Positions 51,982 through 63,100 of a stretch of 64,000 nt of DNA are shown one piece after another. Positions within the stretch are counted from its first letter, which is position 1; every line of letters starts with the position of its first letter. A model generated the notes under the pieces. That model had not been told where the DNA came from. It saw nothing but the letters and a program-made list of their open reading frames with translations, and ran no database searches. The position numbers and the translations under genes were made by a program. Source of the stretch: Prunella strophiata (Eukaryota; Chordata; Aves; Passeriformes; Prunellidae); NCBI GenBank assembly GCA_036583965.1, contig JAZBQD010000001.1, positions 13,975,392 through 14,039,391 on the forward strand. The letters are read 5' to 3'.

Positions 51982-52003
51982 AACACGTCCTTTTGTAATG
52001 CAG

Positions 52004-52165
52004 CTACAAGACGACTGATGAGCTTAGGGACAAAGAGAGTGAGAGTGCAAGTGCCATCAGGGTGAGCTGTGTGCTTAGGTAGGAGCTGGTAGGAAGAGCC
52101 AGGGAATTCTCCGCGGATATGTGACTGGTGGAGACTCCTGCTGTGTTGTCCTTCCCCAGAGCGTT
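52004..52165 (-). CDS. GFRA1: GFRA1 terminal coding exon with GPI-anchor signal and stop
   Basis: This is the last coding exon of GFRA1. The acceptor TTGTGTCTTGCAG is followed by 53 codons and a TAG stop at 52006-52004. The reading frame continues in phase 0 from the upstream 19-codon exon. The first part (NALGKDNTAGVSTSHISAEN) is a polar stalk. The shared SHI tripeptide and spacing match the human tail (…GLGASSHITTKS…), as recalled. The last 20 residues are uncharged and hydrophobic, an alternating Leu/Ser run ending SSSVVL, with no cytoplasmic residues after them. That is the typical C-terminal signal replaced by a GPI anchor in the ER. The cleavage site is probably among the small residues 15-20 positions before the hydrophobic run, but this is inferred. 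The protein would sit in the outer leaflet of the plasma membrane. The rest of the receptor lies beyond the right edge of the window. Confidence 0.88.
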   Translation of the reverse strand, partial: NALGKDNTAGVSTSHISAENSLALPTSSYLSTQLTLMALALSLSLSLSSSVVL

Positions 52166-52880
52166 CTGCAAGACACAACACCTTCCTTGGTCACCAGCAC
52201 AACATTTTCATTGCAAAGCATTTAAGTTTATTTCGTGAAATTCATCTTTTGTTTGCCCATGTCCCACCCTCCACTGATACCTGTACATCAATCTCATAAA
52301 TTGAACGATAAAAAGGGCATTAAAACAGATGTCACAATGACAGTATTTTGAAATTAGTTACCACCAGTACTGCACACTTCAAAAAAGAGAAGAGTATTAA
52401 AAAATTATAACTTTAGCAATGCTTCCATGAGTAAAAGTATGGTATTTTTCTTAAGGATCTGTGCTTATCGTGCCCATTTATTTTGTAACAGCAAAAGCAA
52501 GACCCCTAGAAAAACTGCACCTTCTGGACAGTCAACAGAGTAAGTTTGTTTTACAAGTTATTTCTGTATAAAAATAAATGAAAATTTAATCCATGGGTGC
52601 AGATTATGAAATAAGTATCCCTGCTAGGTGCAATGGTGTTTACTATGGGATCTGCCTAAACATGTACCACACAGGCACTCAAATCTCAAATCAGCAGAGG
52701 ACACTTTGAACCCAGCTCTGAACGACTAAGTGAGATCATTCTTTAATACACTGCAATATCCAAACACAACAAAACTGACAAGACAAGTGTGAGGGAGGCA
52801 ATGATAATCTTGGCAAACTTGGAATGTCTCTTCTTATGGGGAGGCACCTGTGCAGTGAAATATCCAAGATCCACACTTAC
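52166..52880 (-). other. GFRA1: GFRA1 last intron (715 bp)
   Basis: This intron separates the two GFRA1 coding exons. In transcript direction it begins GTAAGTGTGG and ends TTGTGTCTTGCAG, so it is an ordinary GT-AG intron in phase 0. The interior is AT-rich and no other feature was seen in it. Confidence 0.85.
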
Positions 52881-52937
52881 CTCATTAAGACAGAGCTCTG
52901 TATCTACAGATTCATTGGATTTTCGCTTCTTCTGTGC
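52881..52937 (-). CDS. GFRA1: GFRA1 penultimate coding exon (19 codons)
   Basis: This is an internal coding exon of the GDNF family receptor alpha-1 gene, a GPI-anchored co-receptor that binds GDNF and presents it to the RET kinase at the cell surface. On the minus strand a T-rich stretch ending TTTTTTCATAG precedes the exon, and GAG|GTAAGTG, a near-consensus donor, follows it. The 57 bases read as 19 codons without a stop: AQKKRKSNESVDTELCLNE. From memory of the human protein, the matching segment is AQKLKSNVSGNTHLCISNG. The AQK start, the KSN core with an N-X-S glycosylation sequon, and the single cysteine after a leucine are shared. The GFRA2 counterpart fits less well. The segment belongs to the variable stalk between the cysteine-rich domains and the membrane anchor, so the divergence is expected. 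The exon is short and is recognised by splice sites and homology. Confidence 0.88.
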
Positions 52938-55019
52938 CTATGAAAAAATACAAATTTTATTCCCTGTACAATTTATACTTCCAGCAGCACAAAGCACTTA
53001 GATAAATTTGCATCAGTTGTCATAATCCTGTAATTTTGACAGCAATTTGCACATTATTAGCAAATAAACTCCTAATGTAACTGCATGTTTTCCAATAACA
53101 TTCACATTCTCATTTGAATTTGCAGCAAAATTTCCAACAGTCAACTAAGGGTACTTAGTAATTACAATGATGAGTGCCATCAGTTGCAGAGAACATGTTA
53201 TCTCTTCTATGGCCCCTTAAAAATGCTGCTGGACGTTCATGAGAAGAAATGAAATATGACAGTTAATAATTACCATAATACCACTGCATATTAACAAATA
53301 ATCTATGATATACCTCAGTTTTAGAAGAATATACAACACAGTAGTATTTTATCCTTAATGATTCTTGCAATTTTCCAACGATTATGATAAAAATATAAAT
53401 ATTATTTTAATATATGTCATGGTTGCCAGAGAATCTCTTCTACAAAGCTGTAGAAAGAACAATGACTCAAGCAAGAAGCATTTCAGGTGACATCATCCAA
53501 AATGGAAGCAGCAGCCTGCACTCTGTCCAGCAGCAGGAGGTGTTTAATATTTCCATTCCTCAAGTGAACAAGTCTGGGCTGGGTGTTTTCTGCTTTTCTA
53601 CAGGAGCAGTACTAATTTCCATAATGTGCTCTCAATAAGCAGTGCTATGGCTGACTTGAGCACTCAGTGATTCTCAGTATCAGTTCTTTCTTTCTACATT
53701 CCAGAAACAAACCAAGCACCCTTTTATAGGAGGTAACTGAGCTGAAGTAAATCAGTTCTTGCAAGAGAACACTTGGGTTTACAAAACTACTGACTGCACT
53801 GGACACATCTGGTGCTTCCACCTGGAAGTTTTGTTGGACCTGGAACTTATTTCCTGGAAAAAAAAATGAAGATCTGAATCTCAGAGTGCTGCATTCATTT
53901 TACACTGCAGAATCTCACTGGTTTAGGCAGCGATGGCCTGGACTAAAGCTGATGTGAAGAAGTGCTGAGCAGTCTGATTTTATGCCCTCAAAAATTCAGT
54001 TCCACATACTGCTATTTTATTTCATATCTGAGAGCCACTGGTTCTGCCAACAGATACAAAATAATCTTTGACCTAATTACTGATCTTAGAATTCAAATGA
54101 AGGAACTGAACTTCTTATTAGGAAACACAATCTCTGCTTTTGATGATACATGAACATATTACAGACAACTGAAAAAGTGACACAGCTGGGATTTAAGAGA
54201 AAGACAGCTTAGCTATAGTAATAATACATACTGAATATATGCTGATATTTTTTGTATATATGACAAAATAATAGCTCAATTTATTAATAAACACCCTCTG
54301 TAAAATTTCCTTCTTACATACCCTCTCTACTAATTAGTACCATTAAAGTGGTTATGGTAAGCATAAATTTAACTGTCTAAATGGAAAAAGAAATGCCTAG
54401 AAGTAAATTTACAACAAAAAGAAGCATCACAGTGAAGCCTTCATGTTGTGTTTATAGTGGATAAGAAACTTTTTATAAAGGCAACTGGGAATCTGTCAAC
54501 TCCTAAATGGCAGGCTCCAAGGAGAGAGGAATGAGAAACTAGATTTAGATCCTGATTTTCTTATGTCCATAACACCCATACTACCTTGAATTGGAATGTG
54601 AGGCTTCAGATAAAGCCTCTGGATCAGAGGTTCAGATCCTGACAGTGCAGGCTGTAAGGATCATACAAGCCTCTTATTTCTCAGTTTGTCACTTATTGAT
54701 AATATTCCTATTCCCACACATGTTTGTTTATTTGAAACACTGCTTTGCTGCTTACACCTGCTGTGGATTGATAGCACTGTGCTAACTACAGGTCTACACC
54801 TGGTAGTTGGTCTCAACACCAAAATCAGAATTTATGTGCCTTTTGTACTGCGTTCATCAAATGAGTAAAGAGAAAAACATCATTATTTTGCCTATATGCA
54901 GTAAAGTCTTCCTTTACTTCATTCAGCCTGAAGACAATAGAGTGCAGCAGCTAAAACATATTTACCTTTGAGAACATTATTTTAAGGGTAAAATCGACAG
55001 CTAGGAAAAAAACCACCAT

Positions 55020-55043
55020 AAAAAAAAAAAAAAAAAAAAAAAA
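55020..55043. repeat. Poly(A) tract, 24 bases
   Basis: Twenty-four consecutive A on the plus strand, in the presumed GFRA1 intron. Confidence 0.95.
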
Positions 55044-56628
55044 CCCTTTTCAATCATTTTGATAAACATTCTCTGGTTTTCATTTGGAAGGTGATACTTC
55101 TCTGTATCCACATACTTATTGTAGACATTGTAACATCAACAACACTTATTCACATGCATCCTCTATTAAAATGTCCTCCTCTCTTAGCACTGAAAAGCAA
55201 TTTTAATAATGAGGCAGGCTTCTCCCTTATCAAAACAGAAAGGACAGTATCTTCTATTTAAAAATACAACAAAAATGCAACCTTTTATTGGGAGGAAAGC
55301 AAACAGAAAGAAAAAACTGTCATTCTGAGGATGAGATATTATATGCCAAGTTTCAAATTGGAAGAGTACATTTTTAGTGTTGAGTTATAAACCTGTGAAA
55401 ATGGGTTATAATGGAAATACTGGCATAGGCTGCACTACTGGAATACAACAGTGCACCACTAAATCACAAATAATGGGATAAAAACCCCAAACTTACATGT
55501 TGAAGAGAGTGCTTTAGTGAGTGTCCTTTACTTACAACCAAAGGGGAAAATTCTTCCTGTCTTGGGCAGAAACAGCTCTACACCTAGCAGAATTCTTTCT
55601 TTGTGCTACAGTGAGTGAACACCTCATCAGAGATTAAACAAAAAACCCAGAGTTCAGAGGTTATGCTGATAGCCCTGGTGGAAACAGACCCAGACTGCAT
55701 TTGAATTAAAGAGGATACCCTCTGCTGTCAGATATTTACTCCCTAACATCTTCCATTATCCTAAAAAATTTAAACAAGAGAAATGAGTGTCCATCACAAA
55801 CAGCTGCAGACAATTCTGGAATAACTGCACCATCAGTTAATTTGGGAATTGAGAGTTGTTCATTATGTAAGATGCCAAAGATTCACTGCCAATCCCATCT
55901 CAGGTATCCAGCTTGCCTACCAAGCAGGCAAGAAGGAATTTTCAAATGTTCTGGAAGTACCTAACTCCTCAGGAGTAAGAGAGCACACACAAATGGCTAA
56001 GCTGTCTGTATTCAAATTTGTATTCTTTTAAAATTTTAATATAAAGCTATGGGGATTCTATAGGGGATTCTATAATTAAATAAAAACACCAAGCAGGGCT
56101 GGGCTGGTAAAAATAATAATTTAAAAAACCAATGAAAACAATGAATGAAAATCAGCTTAAAATAAGTGGCTAACAAAGACATATGAGTTCTTTTCTAGTG
56201 AGGAAAAATAGCATTTGCTAATGACTTACTTAATGACACACTGAGCTGTGACATATCTCAGTCTGTAAAACAAAGTTACATAAATGGGCTGACACATACT
56301 CTAGCTTTGCAGGGAATTGTAATTCACTAATGTGAGCTACTCTAGCAAAGCTGCATCCATACAGCCAACAGGCTTGACCTCACTTAAGCTTTTATGTTTT
56401 CTAAAAATGAATACCTCCTTTCCCAGAGACTCTCCTCCTGTAGCAGCACAAGCAATAGATGATATTTAGAGATAATTGTATTTAAGCACCTCCTGATGAG
56501 CTTCAGTATCCCATCTGCTAGTCACATCCAAGCCTTGTTTTGGTCTCAAAACCCTTAGCTTTCAGTATCAGAACAAAAATAGTTGGACCTTGGTCAGGGG
56601 CTGGTAGAGTAACCAACAGCATGTCCAG

Positions 56629-56642
56629 AAAAAAAAAAAAAA
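56629..56642. repeat. Poly(A) tract, 14 bases
   Basis: Fourteen consecutive A on the plus strand, in the presumed GFRA1 intron. Confidence 0.9.
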
Positions 56643-57237
56643 TTCTCATTATGAGAAGCAAAATTTTACTTCTTTATTGCCTAGAAAGAGATGTTAAATC
56701 AGGATCAGCAGATGAGCTAGTGGTTTTCTGAAAAGAGAAGGGAATATTGCTTACAGAGACATTTCTCCTTCAGAAGACTCTGTGGACCTCCATGTTTCCC
56801 TCTGATCCCAATGCATCCTAGATGAGTTAAATTGTAGGCCCCTAATTAGTCTTCTCTTGCCCTGCACCTAAGTAAGATCATCAAGATTCTCCTAAAACAA
56901 CTCCCTGCTTTCCATCCCCCAAATCCCTCTGGATCCATGCTCTGCAGACACCACAGCCCTGAATTTATGCCCAGAAATGCCATCTTGCAATTATGCATCC
57001 AGCTTTTGCAAATCCCAGTGCTGCATGGTTAATAAAAGCATTAAACACTGCAGCAGTGTCTCACCAGGAGTCAGCACACACACTCAGGGCTTGTCACCCA
57101 GCAGTATTTTTAAATGTTCACCACAGCATCAATTTCTGTTACCCAAAGCAAGGCAAAGTTCTGACTGGGCATGTCTCCAAATGGAGGTGGGTTTCATGGG
57201 AGGGAAGGGAAGGGAAGGAGAAGGCTGTAAAGGGAGC

Positions 57238-57274
57238 TGAATGCATTGCTCTGAATGCACTGCTCTGAATGCAA
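57238..57274. repeat. Three copies of a ~15-bp unit (TGAATGCAttgctc)
   Basis: TGAATGCATTGCTC, TGAATGCACTGCTC and a final TGAATGCA follow one another. A small (GGGAA)n run lies just left, at about 57200-57220. It is intronic in the GFRA1 model. Confidence 0.8.
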
Positions 57275-60200
57275 ACAGGCACAGAGTGAGCACCCCAATT
57301 CAGAAGCCAGCCCTCTTCTTTAGCTACCCACTTTGGGCTTCATGAGCTTTATGGAACATATTGCTTGGATAGAGAGAGGCAACAGAAGCATCATTAGGAC
57401 AGATATGTGCTAGGTATTCTGTTTATACAGCTGATTTTAATGAGTGAGCCCTTGTCCTCTCCTGAGATCCTGGTTAGTTATGCCCACATTAACAAGCCTT
57501 TCTGAAGAAGAGGGACAAATCTCCCAGAATGCATCCTTCAAATGACCACACTTCTAAAGTAGCTGTAACAAATGAGGGTGTTTGTTCTTTTTGTTCTTCT
57601 CCTGTGTTGATTAGAGAGATTTACTATGCAACTAACCTGCTTTCCCCAACAGCAGGACACAAACAATAAGCAGAGAAATACACAGACTGTAAAAATGCAA
57701 TCAGTTTAACTCTTCTGTGCTCACTAAGTGGATGGTGCATCTATCACAAATGACAACAGTATTTTCTTATTAGCACAGGAGTACTCTGCCACATTGGAGT
57801 ATAATTACTTTCAACAGGGAAGATAAGAAAAGTGTGGGTCAGAGACACAGGCTACTGAAATAAGGATCCAATTCAGCACAGGGTAATTCTGAAACCCATA
57901 CCATCCAGCCAGAGTGCAGAGCTATTTAAGCTATAAAAACAAGCAGCTCTGCACCTGTCCTATAACAAAGCAGCCAGATTTTTTTTTTTCTGCTTTGTTT
58001 TCCTTGTTTTTTTTTCCTCTCTGCTGAATCAACCCTCAAGATACAAGCTCGGGGCATGAAATTATCAGTTGTCATTCTGCATAAAAGCAGTACAGTTCTG
58101 TCATGACACTTTGTGGAGAGAAGAAAGTATCTTCTAGAAACAAGCATCATGGAGACATTACTGGCACTATGCTCCAGAGCTACACAGATAACATTCAGCA
58201 CAGAAAGAAGCAAATCACAAGATTTTCAGCTGAGACACATTAAATAAAGTAAACCAAGCATCCCCTGGTGCCCAAACATGCACTGGGAAAACACACACTG
58301 AGGGGATTTTACAGCATTCCCCTTATCCCTCAACATTAATAAATTCTTGCTGGATTTGAGGGACTTAAACATGAGAAATGAGAAACAGAAAGCAATCTTA
58401 AAGCAGGGCAGTTTGTTTTCTGGCCAGGAAAGAGGTGGTCTGTAGGAATCCTCTGGAAGAGGGGCTGGAACAAAGGTAGGTCCTTGTGCTGAAGCCAGCT
58501 TTGCAGCTCTGCAGTCACCAGGGAGGGAGAACCTCCCAGTCCCTCTGGACAGGGCCAGGTGGGCTGGGAACAGCATCTCCACCCCAGATTGCAGAGGAAC
58601 AACAAAAAAATCTGCTCTGGTCTCACAGACACTGCAGGCACTTGGGGCTACTGATAGATGCAGATGCAAACACACACAGCAGCAGACACCACTTCAGAAA
58701 TCTAAGAAATAGGCAGAAGAGTTGATAAAGTCTGATATGGATAAAGGGAAAACTCCCTTCAACTTCTTCGATTTGCAAATGGTTAGAAAATTGATTGAAG
58801 GGGTAAGAATTGGAAGTAATCCTCCCAAAATGACCTGAAAAGAGTGTGGAAGGAAGGAAAGATGACCTATATGATATTAATTATTGCTAGACCATTCCCA
58901 GATCCTTATGTTAATAAACATGAGACCTCATTAAGCTCCATCTCTCACTGCACTGATTTGGCTGGGATAACATGGCACAAAAATTGCCTAACAGCAATCT
59001 TGAAGGTTTTATAAAAAACAGATCCTATCAGAAACACCAAACTGATCAAACAGCTTACAAGGACCAGACATGGAGATCTTCAAATATTTATTTCAAGCAA
59101 TTAGTTTCCCAGTGAGCACAGCACAAAATATGACACCCAGCCAAGACAACTGAGCTGACTTACCTTTCATGGCAGTACAGTAACTTGCTAACAATTTTGT
59201 TTTTGTGTTCAGTCATTCATTTAGCTGAGTAAAATGAATTTCTATAGTCCCAGATTCTTTCTTCCTATTTTTAGGGGATATTATGCAATTCTCCTAATAT
59301 GGTCTTTTTATGGATTTGCTGCAAGCAAATATTTTTGCATTAAGAAAGGCAGAGGAGGAAACAGAATACTAAAAAGCAGAGACTGAATAAGTTTTATTAG
59401 GTTAATATCTCAACATCTTCGGGCTGCCTAGGTTGTTGGGTTTTTTCTCTAGTTATAAAACTAAACATCCATGTAATCCAAAGTTGACTTGCTTTGGATT
59501 TTATTACTAAAATGCATTTCTCAAGTGATTTACCATGGAGGTCAACCCAGTGCCATGGACAGCAGGTACACAAAGCCATTGCAGTCCCAGTTAAAAGACA
59601 GACTCAGCTCTTAATTTAGAGGACAGGTAAGTAATTGCAGCACAAGAGATCCCACGACACTTCTCCAGGCTGGAGTGTGTGGCCCCACATGTCCAAATAC
59701 AGGAACAAAGCTGTTCAGCTTGGCAGCAGGTGAAGTTGCTGCCTCCTGGATTAGCCATGGTGCCCTGGAGTGTGGTGGGAGCAGCCCTGAGCAGCTGTCA
59801 GGTCTGTGGGACCACAGCAGCTCAGCCAGAGCAGCACAGCCCTGCCCTGGGCTAATGAGCCTTGAGAAAGGCACCAAACCTGAGTGCCTGCAGGGCAGCA
59901 ACACCTCCAGGTGTGCCTGGGCAGGCAGAATTCCCTGTGCCAGCTGCTTGCTGGAGAGTTTCCCTCTCTCAATCACACACCAGGACAGAGGGCAGCCAGG
60001 ACTCTGCTGGGGGAGCCTCCACAGCCAAAAGCAGAGCTGCAGGAGGGCAGGGATGCTCAGCCATGGCTCAGCCTCAGGGGGCTCCCAGGTGGGAGCTGTG
60101 GGAGGTGAAGGGATGGAGCAAACAAGGTCAGGCACTGCCTCTGTGCCCCAGCAGCAGGAGCAGGGTGCTGCTCTGGGGTTCTGCAGCTGGAAGGGAAGAT

Positions 60201-62106
60201 CAGGCAAGCTTGCCTGAACACCAGTCTGAGCCTCAGCACGACAGGAAGCTTCCCTTCGTGCCATGCCAACCTTGAGCAGCCAGCATTACTGCTGCTTTTC
60301 TGAGCACTGCCCTCACTCATAAATATTAAAAGGGAAGGCAAGGGAAGGACCATGAGCATCTGCTTTTTGTTAAGAGCCTCAAAATGTTCAGGACTTTCTG
60401 TTAACAATACGTGTGTGCACGTGTGCATTGTGAGTACTGGCATGGTCACACAGAGACAAAAAACGCAGAAAGCCTTAAAAGGGTGAAAACACTTCAGGTA
60501 AAGAGTGACTCTTCCTGCAATTACAGAGAGGCAAAGGCTGCAGTGAAGTAACAGCGGAGTAGCCTTGCACAAAAAGGTAAAAGAAACCAGTTATCTGAGC
60601 ACCCAGCCTGCAGCCATGCCCTCCCTGCCTCTGTTTAGTCTGCACATTTCAAGCTCAACATTTTAATTTCCACAGTTGTGTGGTGGTGCACCCAAGTCCC
60701 ACCAATTCATGGCATGATTCAGAGGGTAGTTCTTTTCTTTTAAAATAATCCACTCTTGAACAGCTGTGATTTGGATTAATTAGTGAATTTTCGCATTTTT
60801 GGCACAATCTGCTCTCCAGAAGTGCCACTGAAATAAAAAATTAAAGCATTCACTCCCTTCTCTAATCCTGTAGCTGAATTTTGCAGGTGCACAGATGCAT
60901 CCTTAGAACTGGCAGGGCTGCAATTGTAGTGAACTTGCTGCAGTACTTGTCTCAGTTCCTTTCTAGCACTGACAATACCATTTAGAATAAAAATATAGAA
61001 TTTTTTTTTTCAAACAGTGGAATCAAATCTAGCGAGGTGAGTATTAAAAAAAAATAGGTTATGGTGTACAGTGGCTTTGATAGGCAGCTATTCCTCAAGA
61101 ATTTAGCTAGAACCACACACATAATGTGAAAATTTTCATCCAAATAATTAATGTTTTAGATCTTTTTTAATATGAAATGTAAGACAACTTCAACTTAAAG
61201 CATAGCTGCTAGCAATGTCTATGACAACCTATTTTTATTTTCATTAGAATAAAAGCCTTTAGAAGTCTGTGGAAAGGTGTTCAAATTCACTACTATCATT
61301 CCTGTTTAATAATTCTGGAGGCATTTTAATTTCTTTTAAAAAAAAAAGTGAATTAGTATCATACAATTTGGATTACTGGCATTTTATTTTCTAAGACAAG
61401 CATATTTTTCAACAGATTTAAGTCATGACTGAAAAAAAAAAATCCAATTGGTCTCATCCACAGATCTCCATTAACTAAGCTAGACCTTGGTTTGTCCTGT
61501 CAGCTTCCTAAATGTTATTAAAAGGCCTCTGCAAAATGGATCTTAAAACTCAATACTTGTGAAAGACTTTGATGTAGCATCCAACATTCATTCTCCCCTT
61601 GCTGAAGTGAGTGAGGGAAAGAAAAATCACCCCTTCTCAGAAATACTATCAGTGAAACCCTGACAGTAATTCTCTTTAATGGGTTATCCTACAGTGGACC
61701 ATACTTTAATGGATGGTATTAGAGTGGCCTTCCTCATATCCCTGATTTACACATGAATGATGCTCTCACAAACAGCCACACTGTAATTAATGAAGCTATT
61801 CAAAAAAGCACAGAAACTCTTGTAAGGGATCTCTGCAGAATCAAGGCATTATTTGAAAGGTGCCTTATTTTTACTGCCCTGATCCCACCACACCAACAGG
61901 AATTTCTCCACTTGCCAGGCAGTACCAACTGGAAATCAAAAGCAACTTCCTAATGTCATCTGCATATATGGCCTGAAATTTGAGAAGTAAGAATTATGGA
62001 GAATTTTTTTCCATCACTGAAAAAAATTTCTTAGACACAAAAAAGTACTGTGAATGTTAGATATTTACCAGTTATAACCCTAATAAAACAAAACCATGCC
62101 TATAAT

Positions 62107-62143
62107 GACCAGATTATGCAAATGATTACCAGATTATGCAAAA
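62107..62143. repeat. Direct repeat ACCAGATTATGCAAA (two copies)
   Basis: ACCAGATTATGCAAATGATT is followed at once by ACCAGATTATGCAAAAC. The first copy contains a perfect POU octamer ATGCAAAT, the second ATGCAAAA. It lies in the presumed GFRA1 intron. Confidence 0.75.
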
Positions 62144-63081
62144 CTTGTATTCACAGGATATGATCCTTGTTTGTTTCATCCCACAAGCTCTTCACAGAAG
62201 GACAGAAGGCTCAAATTTATGTTTAAACTGGAAAATAAAAACAGATGAATGCTAATAATGTCAGATCTGTAATGCAGATCAACATCACTTTGGGTATATT
62301 TTGAAATGTTTCCATACTAAACTGGAAGCAGCCTTAGAAGCTTAGTCTGCCTACTTTGTGAAGAATTATATTGTGGTAGACTGGATAGTTCAGGGGATTA
62401 TTAATGGGACATACAGACTTAAATTCTAAGGTAGCTTATTTAATCTAGCTCAGGTCAATACTGACAACTATTCTGTAGAATTCTGAAATGAGGAGGTGGT
62501 TCTGAAGCATTTCTTCTTAAACAGGACAGGTGCAATGCACAAAAGTGGCACTTAATTTGCACCTCAGGCAGTGCACCTCATCAGAGACTGAGGAATTAAT
62601 GGGGAATAGGTTTATAATGTCACAAAGCACACAGGATGTTTTCCTGTGCCCTTCACTGCCTTTTCTGTGAGATGAGCTGCTGTGCTAAAAAGGGACAGTC
62701 CCACTCTAGCCTCAGATTTTTCTAAATCTACTGCAAACGCTACAAGAAAAATCTTGAAGGTGCCTCGTGCTACCAAATTTTAATATCCTTTGGTGGAACT
62801 CGAGAGAGATTATAAGATTTCACCCAGAAAAACATCTTAGGAGTGTTATCTGAAGAGAATCTTGACTGATGATGGTTGGCAGCAAATATTTCCCTGAGTG
62901 CATAATGGTTTTATTAATAGTTCTGGACTGAGCTGAATCAAGTAGAAAACAGACCAAGTGAGGGGTGTTTTTTTGTGATCTACCTACTCAGATGCATCTA
63001 GTCCCTCACTAGCATCAGCTTTGTCTCCCTAGGAAGTTTCAGTGTCAATACATTGCCATAAAGTATCTAGAGAGAAAGCAT

Positions 63082-63100
63082 AAAAAAAAAAAAAAAAAAA
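63082..63100. repeat. Poly(A) tract, 19 bases
   Basis: Nineteen consecutive A on the plus strand, in the presumed GFRA1 intron. Confidence 0.95.

Larger units (their letters stand above)
44505..52003 (-). other. GFRA1: Probable GFRA1 3' UTR (maximum extent)
   Basis: The sequence downstream of the GFRA1 stop on the minus strand has no open frame that looks coding. The human GFRA1 mRNA is recalled to carry a 3' UTR of about 7 kb, which here would end near 44.5 kb. A minus-strand AATAAA does occur there, followed by U-rich and GU-rich sequence. A nearer AATAAA near 51.1 kb could give a shorter form. Within the interval are A-rich tracts just after the stop, a short tandem duplication near 47.65 kb and a long pentanucleotide tract near 48.3 kb. 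The extent is inferred from position and signals only. RNA 3'-end data would decide it. Confidence 0.4.

Noticed and set aside
54967..55002. Minus-strand 36-bp segment with a TTTTTTTCCTAG acceptor and AAAG|GTAAATA donor, considered as a GFRA1 micro-exon
   Set aside because: No counterpart in the recalled GFRA1 protein. The length and site quality are within chance in 11 kb of intron.
59165..59225. Strong minus-strand donor (GAAAG|GTAAGTCAG)
   Set aside because: All three frames just upstream hit stops and the acceptor candidate lacks a pyrimidine tract.
59611..60264. 217-codon open frame on the minus strand, and a 180-codon frame on the plus strand over the same DNA
   Set aside because: Both come from the same GC-rich, stop-poor block, overlap each other, show no domain or splice structure, and read as low-information Pro/Ser/Leu/Gln sequence.
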